Source: Candidatus Ribeiella danica (GTDB lineage Bacteria; Chloroflexota; Chloroflexia; Chloroflexales; Roseiflexaceae). From it: a stretch of DNA of 64,000 nt. Under the pieces are notes generated by a model. That model did no database searches and was not told the DNA's origin. It saw only the letters and a list, made by a program, of their open reading frames with translations. The position numbers and the translations under genes were made by a program. The stretch is taken from the NCBI GenBank assembly GCA_016717335.1, contig JADKFS010000019.1:496001-560000 (forward strand), read 5' to 3'. This document shows positions 45,791 to 53,572 of the stretch, in pieces (position 1 is the first letter of the stretch; every line of letters starts with the position of its first letter).

Positions 45791-45957
45791 CCCCGCACTC
45801 TAGTGAAACAAACGTGTCTGGTGCGGACCCGGCAGCAGGGCGCCTGCCCGCGACCGGCAGCTTCGCGCGCTGCAGATCTACGGCGGCGCCGCCCCGATGA
45901 GCCCATACACCTGCGTAACGCGGTACGACGTCCCAAGACAAATATGAAGGAGCCAGC

Positions 45958-47091
45958 ATGAAACTGTCGTGCCTACAGGAGAATCTCAAGCGCGGTCTGG
46001 CGATAGCCAGTCACGCGGTGGCCGGTAAGAGCACATTACCTGTGCTCTCCAACGTGCTCCTTGCGACAGATGAGGGACGACTCAAAATCGCAGCCACAAA
46101 CCTCGAAATAGGGATCACCGTGTGGATCGGCGCGAAGATCGAGGAGGAGGGCGCCATCACCATCCCGGCCAAGCTGCTCTCCGACGTCGTCGGCGGGCTG
46201 CCGAACGATAAGATCACCCTGGCGCTCGACCCGCGCACGCAGACGGTGCACCTGACCTGCGCGCGCTACGAGGCCAGCATCAAGGGGATCGAGGCCGACG
46301 AGTTCCCGGTCATCCCGACGATCGCCGAGCGCAAGCCGACCGCGGCCTTCCCGCCCGATCTGCTGCGCGAGACGGTCGACCAGGTCGCGTTCGCGGCGGC
46401 GACCGACGACACGAGGCCGGTGCTGGCGGGCGTGCTGATGCGGCTGAAGGGCAAGACCGCGACCTTCGCCGCGGCCGACGGCTTCCGGCTGGCGCTGCGC
46501 ACGGTCGAGCTGCCCGAGCCGGTGGCCGAGCCGCAGGAGGTGATCGTGCCGGCCCGCGCGCTGACCGAGCTGGCGCGCATCATCGGCGACGCCGAGGGCG
46601 ATGTCGAGATCACGGTCACGCCGAACGGCGGCCAGGTGCTGTTCCACACCGAGAGCACCGACCTGGTCTCGCGGCTGATCGAGGGCCGCTACCCCGACAT
46701 CGAGCGGATCATCCCATCCAGCTTCGCGACGCGCACGGTGCTGGACACGCAGGACCTGGCCAAGGCGGTCAAGCTGGCCTCGTTCTTCGCCACCGCCTCG
46801 TCGAATATCGTGCGGCTGACGATCGAGTCGGGCGGCGACCTGGGGCCGGGCAAGCTGACGATCAGCGCCAACGCGGCCGAGGTCGGCGACAACAAGGGCG
46901 TGCTGGACGGCATGGTGCACGGCGAGGGCGGCCAGATCGCGCTGAACGCGAAGTTCCTGGGCGAGGCGCTGAACGCGATCAAGACGCCGCAGATCGCGCT
47001 CGAGACCCAGACGCCGCAGAACCCCGGCGTGTTCAAGCCGGTCGGCGCCGATGGCTACCTGCACATCGTCATGCCGATGACGGTGCGCTAG
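45958..47091 (+). CDS. dnaN: DNA polymerase III beta sliding clamp
   Basis: A 377-residue ring-forming clamp that tethers the replicative polymerase. It starts MKLSCLQENLKRGLAIASH with KSTLPVLSNVLLAT, has the domain blocks RPVLAGVLMRLKGK and AADGFRLALRTVEL, and VPARALTELARII. FHTESTDLVSRLIEGRYPD follows, then the C-terminal HIVMPMTVR, which ends the clamp. GAAGGAG precedes the ATG. No dnaA, recF or gyrB is next to it, so this is not the classical oriC arrangement, though the clamp looks complete and functional. Confidence 0.96.
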   Translation: MKLSCLQENLKRGLAIASHAVAGKSTLPVLSNVLLATDEGRLKIAATNLEIGITVWIGAKIEEEGAITIPAKLLSDVVGGLPNDKITLALDPRTQTVHLTCARYEASIKGIEADEFPVIPTIAERKPTAAFPPDLLRETVDQVAFAAATDDTRPVLAGVLMRLKGKTATFAAADGFRLALRTVELPEPVAEPQEVIVPARALTELARIIGDAEGDVEITVTPNGGQVLFHTESTDLVSRLIEGRYPDIERIIPSSFATRTVLDTQDLAKAVKLASFFATASSNIVRLTIESGGDLGPGKLTISANAAEVGDNKGVLDGMVHGEGGQIALNAKFLGEALNAIKTPQIALETQTPQNPGVFKPVGADGYLHIVMPMTVR

Positions 47092-47108
47092 CGGCCCTCA
47101 CCCCCCTA

Positions 47109-47136
47109 CCCCCCTCTCCCAGCCGGGAGAGGGGGG
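47109..47136 (+). terminator. Terminator-like hairpin after dnaN
   Basis: CCCCCCTCTCCC pairs perfectly with GGGAGAGGGGGG around AGCC, 18 bp after the dnaN stop, followed by ATTGTTGTTGG. It is between dnaN and the convergent Ubl operon and could serve both strands. It also matches the C/G hairpin of the dispersed element family. Confidence 0.55.
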
Positions 47137-47177
47137 ATTGTTGTTGGCTGGTCAGGGGGTGATCGGGCGCATCAGCA

Positions 47178-47834
47178 TCAGGCCGAACAGCTCGCCGGGT
47201 AGCTCAGCTCGCTCACCAGCCAGGTATTACCCTGGAACACCAGCGTGTAGCGCTCGACGTAGCTGAGCGGCTCGGCGGGGCCGGCGACGCCATCCGCCCC
47301 CACGGCGACCCGCTCCCAGCGCTCGCTGGTGCAGACGACCACGCGGCCGTCGTGGGACGCGACCCCCTGAATATCCATACTCAGCGGGGTCCAGCGCTGC
47401 GTCTGCCCGGCGCCCCGCAGCAGGGCGATCTGGCCCTGCTCGTAGGCCAGCCCGGCGCCGGCGGCCACCGCGGCCAGCCCCGCCGCGTCGGCGCGGGCGC
47501 GCCCGTCGCGAAACGCGGCGTTGAATCGGTCGAGCACCTCGCGCGCCTGCGCCTTGTCGAGCGACGCGGGCAGCGCCGTGCCGACGATCGCGTCGGGCTC
47601 AGGCGGCGCGACAACAGCCGGCGTGGGAGCGGCGGTATCCGGCGCGAGCGCGGGGCGAACGATATCGGCCACCGGCAGGAACATGCGCGGCGCCACCAGC
47701 CGCCCGCGCATGAGATAGCCGACCAGCACCACCAGCACCGCCAGCACGATCGTCCGTAGCCAGTGCGAGTCCAGCCCCTGCGTGCCTGACACGGTCGGCA
47801 TGTTCGGATTGCGCGGAATATCTCTCGATCGCAT
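47178..47834 (-). CDS. One-TM membrane protein, last gene of the ubiquitin-like operon
   Basis: A 218-residue protein with one membrane helix (residues about 28-43, TIVLAVLVVLVGYLM), a Pro/Ala-rich linker and an extracytoplasmic C-terminal domain (about 90-218) ending RYTLVFQGNTWLVSEL. The alternating pattern of that domain resembles NTF2/IMS-like folds, but I cannot name a family. It starts 46 bp after the E1-like gene on the same strand, so it is probably co-transcribed. No link to ubiquitin-like chemistry can be seen in the sequence itself. Confidence 0.6.
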   Translation of the reverse strand: MRSRDIPRNPNMPTVSGTQGLDSHWLRTIVLAVLVVLVGYLMRGRLVAPRMFLPVADIVRPALAPDTAAPTPAVVAPPEPDAIVGTALPASLDKAQAREVLDRFNAAFRDGRARADAAGLAAVAAGAGLAYEQGQIALLRGAGQTQRWTPLSMDIQGVASHDGRVVVCTSERWERVAVGADGVAGPAEPLSYVERYTLVFQGNTWLVSELSYPASCSA

Positions 47835-47880
47835 GGCCGCTCTCCTTGTTACTTCATAGCTCTTGGTTCACGGCTTGGTA

Positions 47881-49206
47881 TCACTCGGGCTGGCCCACCT
47901 CGCGCGCCACGCGCCTCGGCAGCGGCAGCGCGTCGTCCTCCGATGGGCGCGGCAGCGGCAGGCTATCGCCGCGGCCGTAGCGGCGGCCGGGCGCGCAGGC
48001 CGGGCAGGCCGGGCTGCGAGTGGCGTCCTCGCGCGGCGCCAGGCGCGCGCCGACCATGTCGTAGGCCAGGAACGGCCAGACCGGGCGCAGGCCGGTGGCG
48101 ATCGCGACGACGCTCGCGGCGGCCTCGGCGGCAATCGCCGCGTTGAGCAGCGCCAGCGCAGGCGCCGGCCGGCCGCCCAGACCGTAGCCGTGGGCCTGCT
48201 CGCGCCCGGCCGACAGATCGCGCGCGGCCAGCCAGCGGTCGATCCCGCCGTAGCACTCCAGGCAGGGGCCGCCAGGCACAACCACCCGCACCTGCCCGCC
48301 CGCGATCAGCCCATCCGCGCCGCGCTCGATCCCCACGCCGCAGTCGACATAGGGCAGCAGGTACTGCACGGCGAGCGCGTTCATATGCAGCCGGCTGCCC
48401 TCGTTGTCGGTGCAGCCCAGCAGCAGGTCGGCCGACTGGATCGCCCGCGCGCTGCGGGCATCGTAGAGCAAGCGCGGGATCGCCACGACCGCGACGTCGG
48501 GCGCGAGCCGCCGCAGGTGCCGCCGCAGCGCCGCGACCTTGAGCGCGCCGCGCTGGGCGTCGGCCTCGCTCGCGGCGACCAGGCGGTTGCGATTGCTCTG
48601 CTCGATCCGGTCGTCGTCGATCAGCAGCAGCCGGCCCACGCCGGCCAGCGCGAGCAGCTGCGCGGCCAGCCCGCCGGTCCCGCCGCAGCCGACGACCGCG
48701 ACCGACAGGCCCGCGAGCCGACGCTGGCCGCCCTGGCCGAGCGCCGCGACCTGCCGCTCCAGGCGCGGCGGGATCGGCGCGTCGACCGGCCCGCGCCCAT
48801 GCGCGGGCGGATCGTCGTGGAACGCGCGGCCCAGCAGGCGCAGCTCCACTGTGGCCGGCCGGCCAGCCCGTCGATCCAGCGCCCAGGCCCGGCGCTCCTG
48901 CGCGGCGGCCACGACCAGTGGCGTCGCCGCGCTCGCGGCCGACAGATCGGCCAGCCGCGCCGCCACAGCACGCTCATCCGGCTGCGCGTAGGTCTCCAGC
49001 AAGCCCATCCGCTCGGCCCGGCAGCGCGCCAGGATGGCCGGAAGCGGCATGCCGGCGGGCAGGATCTCGGCGACCAGCGCCCGTCGCACGCCGGGGCTGC
49101 GCGCGAGGCCGAGCAGCGCGCGGGCGAGGCCGGCCTCGTCGGCGCGCGCGGCGAGCGCGCGCCAATCCGCGGCCGAGACAAGCAGCTCCTCAGGATAGCG
49201 CGCCAT
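47881..49206 (-). CDS. E1/ThiF-like adenylating enzyme with degenerate JAB-like N-terminus
   Basis: A 441-residue protein. Residues about 165-380 are an E1/MoeB/ThiF domain with all adenylation motifs: GCGGTGG (173-179), LIDDD (195-199), SNRNR (204-208), a Lys in GALKVAAL and CTDN (265-268). Two Cys pairs, CLEC (315-318) and CPAC (401-404), form the expected zinc site. Residues about 1-150 have the spacing of a JAB peptidase, but the metal-binding HxH position reads ETY (71-73, GLLETYAQP), so that domain would be inactive. ATG has GGAGG upstream, 20 bp after the E2-like gene. Predicted to activate the C-terminal Gly of the small Ubl encoded at 49719. A sulfur-carrier role is the alternative. 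Confidence 0.85.
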   Translation of the reverse strand: MARYPEELLVSAADWRALAARADEAGLARALLGLARSPGVRRALVAEILPAGMPLPAILARCRAERMGLLETYAQPDERAVAARLADLSAASAATPLVVAAAQERRAWALDRRAGRPATVELRLLGRAFHDDPPAHGRGPVDAPIPPRLERQVAALGQGGQRRLAGLSVAVVGCGGTGGLAAQLLALAGVGRLLLIDDDRIEQSNRNRLVAASEADAQRGALKVAALRRHLRRLAPDVAVVAIPRLLYDARSARAIQSADLLLGCTDNEGSRLHMNALAVQYLLPYVDCGVGIERGADGLIAGGQVRVVVPGGPCLECYGGIDRWLAARDLSAGREQAHGYGLGGRPAPALALLNAAIAAEAAASVVAIATGLRPVWPFLAYDMVGARLAPREDATRSPACPACAPGRRYGRGDSLPLPRPSEDDALPLPRRVAREVGQPE

Positions 49207-49226
49207 AACTCCTCCTCACCAATGCT

Positions 49227-49646
49227 CTAGGCGCGCGCCGCGCCGTCGAGCAGCGCCCGCACCAGGACGAGCAGAACCAGCAGGTTATCCCCATCGGTCG
49301 GGCGGGCGCCCGGCCGCCAGGCGTCGCTCACGCCCTCGCGCGCGTGCAGGCAGAGCCAGGCCCAGCCGTCGGCCGCGTGCGGGTTGAGGCTGCCGGCGTC
49401 GGGGAAGAAGTGCTCGTCGAGCGGCAGATCGCGGTCGACGTAGACGCCGAAGGGCGGCACCGCCGGGTAGGCCAGCGGGAGCTTGACCAGCAGCGCGCAG
49501 TCGGGGCGATCGAAGCGCCGCGAGAGCGGAAAGCGCGGCAGCATCAGCCAGCGGCCGTCCGGCTGATCGTACTCGACCTCGCCGAACCGCAGGGCCAGCA
49601 TCAAGACCTCCTCCTCGATCCAGCGGCGCCGAAGATGATCGCGCAT
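49227..49646 (-). CDS. E2/UBC-like conjugating enzyme (prokaryotic E2 family)
   Basis: A 139-residue protein with the E2 fold layout. An N-terminal helix (EEEVLMLALRFGEVEY) is followed by strands ending VKLPLAYPAVPPFGVYVD, where YPAVPP (60-65) is the RWD/UBC YPxxPP motif. Then comes NPHAADGWAWLCLHARE with Cys99 in the position of the E2 active-site Cys (G-x-x-C-L pattern) and His101 just after. AWRPG and a C-terminal helix (LLVLLVLVRALL) match the WxP and final helices of UBC proteins. The classical HPN tripeptide is altered to NPH. ATG 49646 follows AGGAGGT; GTG 49649 is the alternative. Confidence 0.78.
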   Translation of the reverse strand: MRDHLRRRWIEEEVLMLALRFGEVEYDQPDGRWLMLPRFPLSRRFDRPDCALLVKLPLAYPAVPPFGVYVDRDLPLDEHFFPDAGSLNPHAADGWAWLCLHAREGVSDAWRPGARPTDGDNLLVLLVLVRALLDGAARA

Positions 49647-49718
49647 CACGTACCTCCTGGCATTATGGCGAGCCGGCGGCGACGCCGCAGCGCAGCGCCG
49701 CCGCCCGGCGAGAGGACC

Positions 49719-49925
49719 CTACCCGTAGATGAACCGCGGCGCCTCAATCGCCTCGGGGCCCGGCAGCGGCTTGTGGTCGGAGACGACCTGCAGGCTGCCG
49801 TCCGGCGTCCGAGCGACGATCACGCGATCTGGGGCGATGCCGGCGAGCGCCTTGATCTGGCCGGCGCGCATGCCCGCGCGCACCGTGTAGGCGCGGCCGT
49901 TGATCTTGATCGTTGTGGTCTCCAT
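49719..49925 (-). CDS. Small ubiquitin-like beta-grasp protein ending in Gly
   Basis: A 68-residue protein: beta hairpin METTTIKINGRAYTVRAG, helix RAGQIKALAGI, strand DRVIVARTPDG, and a C-terminal strand-loop ending EAPRFIYG at the stop codon. The layout (beta-hairpin, helix with LAGI/LAGL, charged strands, F near the end) resembles the prokaryotic multi-ubiquitin domain as I know it. The protein ends in a free Gly, so no protease would be needed to expose it. ATG 49925 follows GAGGAGG; a longer frame to 49997 starts in repeat DNA and lacks a ribosome site. Next to E2- and E1-like genes, it is the likely modifier. Confidence 0.75.
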   Translation of the reverse strand: METTTIKINGRAYTVRAGMRAGQIKALAGIAPDRVIVARTPDGSLQVVSDHKPLPGPEAIEAPRFIYG

Positions 49926-49959
49926 GTTGGCCTCCTCTGTGCTAGCTGATGCCGGTTTC

Positions 49960-50020
49960 CCTGGCGATGGACGATAGGCGGCAGCCCCATCGTCCATCGT
50001 CCACCGTCTATCGTCATAAC
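49960..50020. repeat. Imperfect inverted repeat of ATCGTCCATCG units
   Basis: CGATGGACGATAGG is followed within 25 bp by ATCGTCCATCGTCCACCG and TATCGTC, giving an imperfect hairpin in the 121-bp gap between the PH-like and Ubl genes. The same GATGGACGATAGAC units occur in the heptamer array at 28613-28920 and at 44163-44175. Confidence 0.7.
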
Positions 50021-50046
50021 CTGAGAGAGGTGCTCGCTAACGCGCG

Positions 50047-50448
50047 CTAGTGATGATCGATCTGGCTCTTGAGCATGCTGAACGGCGCGATGTAGCGGAT
50101 GTAGACCGGCGAGCCGAACACCTCGATCCGGATCGAGCCGTAGTCGAGCATCCAGCCCGAGACGTTCTGGCGCAGCCGGAGGCCGCCAGGCGCATTGAGC
50201 GAGACGATCCGCTCGTTGATCACGAAGCCGTCCAGCCTGCGCAGCGTGACCTGCCGGCCCTCGACCCGGATGCTGAAGGTCATCCACCCGACGATCCGCC
50301 AGAGCGCCAGCAGCAGCGCCAGCGGCACCAGTGCGAAGAACAGCGGCTGGCTGAACATCAGTGCGAGCCCGACACCCAGCATAGCCAGCAGCAGGCACTC
50401 GACCATCGCCCCTGCCAGAACGATCGGATGTTGGCGGTAATAGTGCAT
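50047..50448 (-). CDS. PH-like (bPH) domain membrane protein, first gene of the ubiquitin-like operon
   Basis: A 133-residue protein: two adjacent membrane helices (about 8-32 and 35-53, VECLLLAMLGVGLALMF and FALVPLALLLALWRI) followed by a small all-beta domain with the bacterial PH/DUF304 pattern (FSIRVEGRQVTLRRLDGFVI, NERIVSLNAPGGLRLRQN, GSIRIEVFGSPVYIRYI). ATG 50448 has a perfect AAGGAGG; the frame extending to 50526 lacks one. In other bacteria such proteins are membrane scaffolds of unknown role. Being 121 bp upstream of the Ubl gene, it may anchor or be modified by the system. Confidence 0.8.
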   Translation of the reverse strand: MHYYRQHPIVLAGAMVECLLLAMLGVGLALMFSQPLFFALVPLALLLALWRIVGWMTFSIRVEGRQVTLRRLDGFVINERIVSLNAPGGLRLRQNVSGWMLDYGSIRIEVFGSPVYIRYIAPFSMLKSQIDHH

Positions 50449-50649
50449 GTGGCCCTCCTTTGTGACTAACTCCGCGACCTGCCGCCGCGCGCTCGCGCGT
50501 GTGGCCGGCGTGGCTCGGTCCCACACCTTCAGGGTAGTCCTGCCGCCGACGAGATGCTGTAGTAGGATGCCATGCGTAGTCTATCAGGGAAGCGGGCCGG
50601 ATTCCCTACCTTTTTTCCTGTCGAGCTTCTCCCTGATTCCTCCCGGTTT

Positions 50650-51365
50650 TCTCCCTTTCTCTGTTCGCGCCCCCGGCCCCCTCCGGCAAAAATGCCATCT
50701 TGGCTTCAATCCCAGTGGGGCATGCCCAGTACCCTTTATTGGGTGCGAGTTGCTTCCCGCCGCGCCTGGATTCAGCCAGGCATCCGCATCAAGCGCTCAG
50801 CAAGAGACGGCATCTTTTTGGGGTCCAGGGGCGAGAGCCCCGGCCGGGGGGCGGCGGGGGTGGCGGCCCACCCCCGCCCGCGGGGGCGCGGGGGGCGCGC
50901 AGCCCCCCGTAAGCCATTCATGTGCACGCCAGGCCCCTCTGGATTCAGCCGGGCATGCGCGCCAAGCGCTCAGCAAGAGACGGCATCTTTTTGGGGTCCA
51001 GGGGCGAGAGCCCCGGCCGGGGGGCGGCGGGGGTGGCGGCCCACCCCCGCCCGCGGGGGCGCGGGGGGCGCGCAGCCCCCCGTAAGCCATTCATGTGCAC
51101 GCCAGGCCCCTCTGGATTCAGCCAGGCATCCGCATCAAGCGCTCAGCAAGAGACGGCATCTTTTTGGGGTCCAGGGGCGAGAGCCCCGGCCGGGGGGCGG
51201 CGGGGGTGGCGGCCCACCCCCGCCCGCGGGGGCGCGGGGGGGCGCGCAGCCCCCCGGAAGCAATGGTGGTCGCCAGCCCGCCCGCGGGGGTGCGGGGGCC
51301 GCGCAGCCCCGGAAGCAATGGTGGTCGCCAGCCCGACCGCGGGGGTGCGGGGGCGCGCAGCCCCG
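50650..51365. repeat. GC-rich dispersed element: leader, three 173-bp tandem units and two ~50-bp units
   Basis: Leader at 50680-50750 (CTCCGGCAAA ... GGGGCATGCCC). Three units start at 50768, 50941 and 51114, exactly 173 bp apart and nearly identical, each with GGATTCAGCC, CGCTCAGCAAGAGACGGCAT, TTTTTGGGGTCCAGGGGCGA and long C/G hairpins. Two shorter units (GGAAGCAATGGTGGTCGCCA) follow at 51256 and 51311. This region separates the Ubl operon from the SARP gene; frames through it are artefacts. Confidence 0.9.
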
Positions 51366-51366
51366 C

Positions 51367-51396
51367 TTGCATCGCTACTACCGCTGATGCTATACT
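51367..51396 (+). promoter_or_regulatory. Candidate promoter for the GAF-SARP regulator gene
   Basis: TTGCAT (51367-51372), 18-bp spacer, TATACT (51391-51396), 49 bp upstream of the ATG at 51446. It begins exactly where the repeat cluster ends. Confidence 0.5.
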
Positions 51397-51445
51397 GCCG
51401 CCAGCCGGCCCCAACCAATCTGCCACCCACCAAGGCGGTGCTACT

Positions 51446-53572
51446 ATGTCGCTGAATGTGTTGCCCGCGTTCCTCATGGCCGTGCTGGCCTGCTGGCTCG
51501 GCCTGAGCCTGCTGGTGCGCGCGCCGCGCGACGGCGCCACCCAGGCGTTCGCCTGGCTGTGCCTGCACCTCACGATCTACGGCCTCACGACGGTTCTGCC
51601 CACCCTCAGCAAGTCGCCCGAGGTGCGGGGCGTGCTGGAGCTAATCCAGATCGTCGAGACCGTGACGCTGCCGCCGGTGTTCCTGCACTTCATTATGGTG
51701 CTGGTGCGCAATGGCCTGCTGCCGCCGTGGCAGCTCGGCGCGCTGGCGTTCTTCTACCTGAGCGGGCTGGCGCTGGCGGGCTACGCGCTGCTCTTCCCAC
51801 TGCAGACCTGGGACAGCGGCGGCCTGTACTTCCCGCCGGCGCTCACGATCCCCTGGACGCTGCAGCGCGCGCTGCCCATGCTGCTCGCGCTGCAGCTGAT
51901 GCTGCGCAGCTACCGCGGCGCGCGCGGCGACGACCTCGAGCGGCGGCGGCGGGCCATGTTCACGATCTCGGCCTTTGTCGGCGTAGGGGGCGCGCTGTGG
52001 GCCACGGCCGCGCGCAACCTGGGCTTCTCGCAGGCGCTCGGCCACGCACTGATGGATGCCGCGCTGGCGCTGCTGGCCTACGCCGTGCTGGTCTACCGCT
52101 CGCTGCTGCCGACGCGCGTGGCCCAGCGCACGTTCTTCCGCTCGCTGCTCGGCGGCCTGCTGACGGCGCTCTACATCGGGCTGCTGCTGGCCGCCGAGCC
52201 GCTGGCCAGCCGGATCATCCAGCCGATCAGCCCGCTGCCGGTGGTGACGATCTTCACCCTGATCGTGCTGATCGCGATCTTCGGGCCGCTGCGCGACTGG
52301 GCCGGCGCCTGGATCGACCGGCGCTTCTTCCACCGCGAGTTCGACTACGGCCGGCTGCTGCGCGCGATCAGCGATGATCTGCTCCAGCGCGGCGACCTGA
52401 CCGGCCAGCTGCAGGCCGCGCTGACGTCGATCTGCCGCACGCTGGAGCTGCGCGGCGGCGCGGTGGCCGTGCACGAGGGCACGGGGCTGCGCGTGCTGGC
52501 GACCTTCGGCGACGAGCAGCCGGCGGTGGGCGCGCTGCGCGAGGTGGCCGTGCCCGAGGCGCCGCAGACCCGCTACGGCGACTGGGCGCCCTGGCCGGCC
52601 GCGCGGCTGCTGCTGCCACTGCGCCGCGGCGATGAGAAGCTCGGGCTGCTGGCGCTCGGCATGAAGCGCTCGGGCGAGCCCTACCGCGAGACCGAGCGCG
52701 CGCTGCTGCACTCGCTCGGAGCCTACCTCGCGCTGGCGATCAAGCACGCGCGCTCGCAGGAGGAGGAGGAGCTGGCCATGGCCGCGCTGGCCGAGCAGAG
52801 CCGCCAGCTCCAGGCCGAGCAGGATCTGCTGGCGGCCCAGGCGGTCGAGGCCGTGCGCCTGGCGGCCCAGCCCGCCGCGCCGACCAACGGCGCCGCGCGC
52901 GGGCTGCGGGTCTTCGCGCTGGGGCCGCTGCGGGTCGAGCGCGCCGGCGAGCCGATCGAGCGCTGGGGCGGCGACAAGGCCGGCACCTACCAGGCCGAGG
53001 CGCTGTTCGCGTTCCTGTTCGACCGGCGCGGGCGCGGGCTGGGCAAGGACGAGGCCGAGGAGGTGATCTGGCCCGACCTGGAGCTGGACAACGCCGACAC
53101 CGCCTTCCACCGCACGATCGCGGCGCTGCGGCGCACGCTCGAGCCGGGGCTGCGGCGCGGCAACGAGAGCCGTCTGATCACCTACCACCACGAGCGCTAC
53201 TGGCTCGACCCGGCCGCGGTGGCCTGGTGCGATGCCGACGTCTTCGGCGCGGCGGCCGAGCGCGGCCACACGCTCATGCGCCAGGGCGACCTGGAGACGG
53301 CCCGCGCGGCGCTGGCCGAGGCGCTTGAGCTCTACCGCGGCGACTACATGGACGACTGCCCGTTCTTCGGCGACTCGGCCTACGTCGAGGGGCGCCGCGG
53401 CGAGCTGCGCGACCAGCAGGTCGACGCGCTGCTGGCGCTCGGCGTGATCTACGAGCGGCTGGAGCAGGCCGGCGAGGCGGCTACCTGCTACCGGCGCGCC
53501 CTGGCCGCCCGCGACGGCGACTGCCCGCGCGCCGAGGATGGGCTGGCGCGCCTGCAGGTGACAGTTCCTTAA
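51446..53572 (+). CDS. Membrane-anchored GAF - SARP/BTAD transcriptional regulator
   Basis: 708 residues. Residues 1-290 hold about eight hydrophobic helices (VLPAFLMAVLACWLGLSLLV, LGALAFFYLSGLALAGYALL, VVTIFTLIVLIAIFG), like the 7TM input modules of histidine kinases. Residues about 305-450 are a GAF domain (LLRAISDDLLQRGDLTGQLQ, LLLPLRRGDEKLGLLALG), then a helical linker (450-485). Residues about 488-580 are an OmpR/SARP-type winged helix (LRVFALGPLRVERAGEPIER, ADTAFHRTIAALRRTLEPG). The C-terminal BTAD domain (580-708) has TPR-like helices (ALAEALELYRGDYMDDCPFF). No kinase domain is present. It would sense a signal at the membrane and bind DNA directly. Start chosen at ATG 51446 with the first membrane helix right after. 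Confidence 0.85.
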   Translation: MSLNVLPAFLMAVLACWLGLSLLVRAPRDGATQAFAWLCLHLTIYGLTTVLPTLSKSPEVRGVLELIQIVETVTLPPVFLHFIMVLVRNGLLPPWQLGALAFFYLSGLALAGYALLFPLQTWDSGGLYFPPALTIPWTLQRALPMLLALQLMLRSYRGARGDDLERRRRAMFTISAFVGVGGALWATAARNLGFSQALGHALMDAALALLAYAVLVYRSLLPTRVAQRTFFRSLLGGLLTALYIGLLLAAEPLASRIIQPISPLPVVTIFTLIVLIAIFGPLRDWAGAWIDRRFFHREFDYGRLLRAISDDLLQRGDLTGQLQAALTSICRTLELRGGAVAVHEGTGLRVLATFGDEQPAVGALREVAVPEAPQTRYGDWAPWPAARLLLPLRRGDEKLGLLALGMKRSGEPYRETERALLHSLGAYLALAIKHARSQEEEELAMAALAEQSRQLQAEQDLLAAQAVEAVRLAAQPAAPTNGAARGLRVFALGPLRVERAGEPIERWGGDKAGTYQAEALFAFLFDRRGRGLGKDEAEEVIWPDLELDNADTAFHRTIAALRRTLEPGLRRGNESRLITYHHERYWLDPAAVAWCDADVFGAAAERGHTLMRQGDLETARAALAEALELYRGDYMDDCPFFGDSAYVEGRRGELRDQQVDALLALGVIYERLEQAGEAATCYRRALAARDGDCPRAEDGLARLQVTVP

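Noticed and set aside
45761..47091. Chromosomal replication origin next to dnaN
   Set aside because: No dnaA, recF or gyrB gene and no cluster of DnaA-box sequences was noticed; dnaN appears to be isolated here.
47881..49206. ThiF/MoeB of thiamine or molybdopterin biosynthesis
   Set aside because: No thi or moa genes are adjacent, whereas a UBC-like gene and a Gly-ending small beta-grasp protein are; kept only as an alternative.
50572..51387. Pro/Gly/Arg-rich proteins in the repeat cluster
   Set aside because: They are translations of tandem GC-rich units and repeat with the same period as the DNA.
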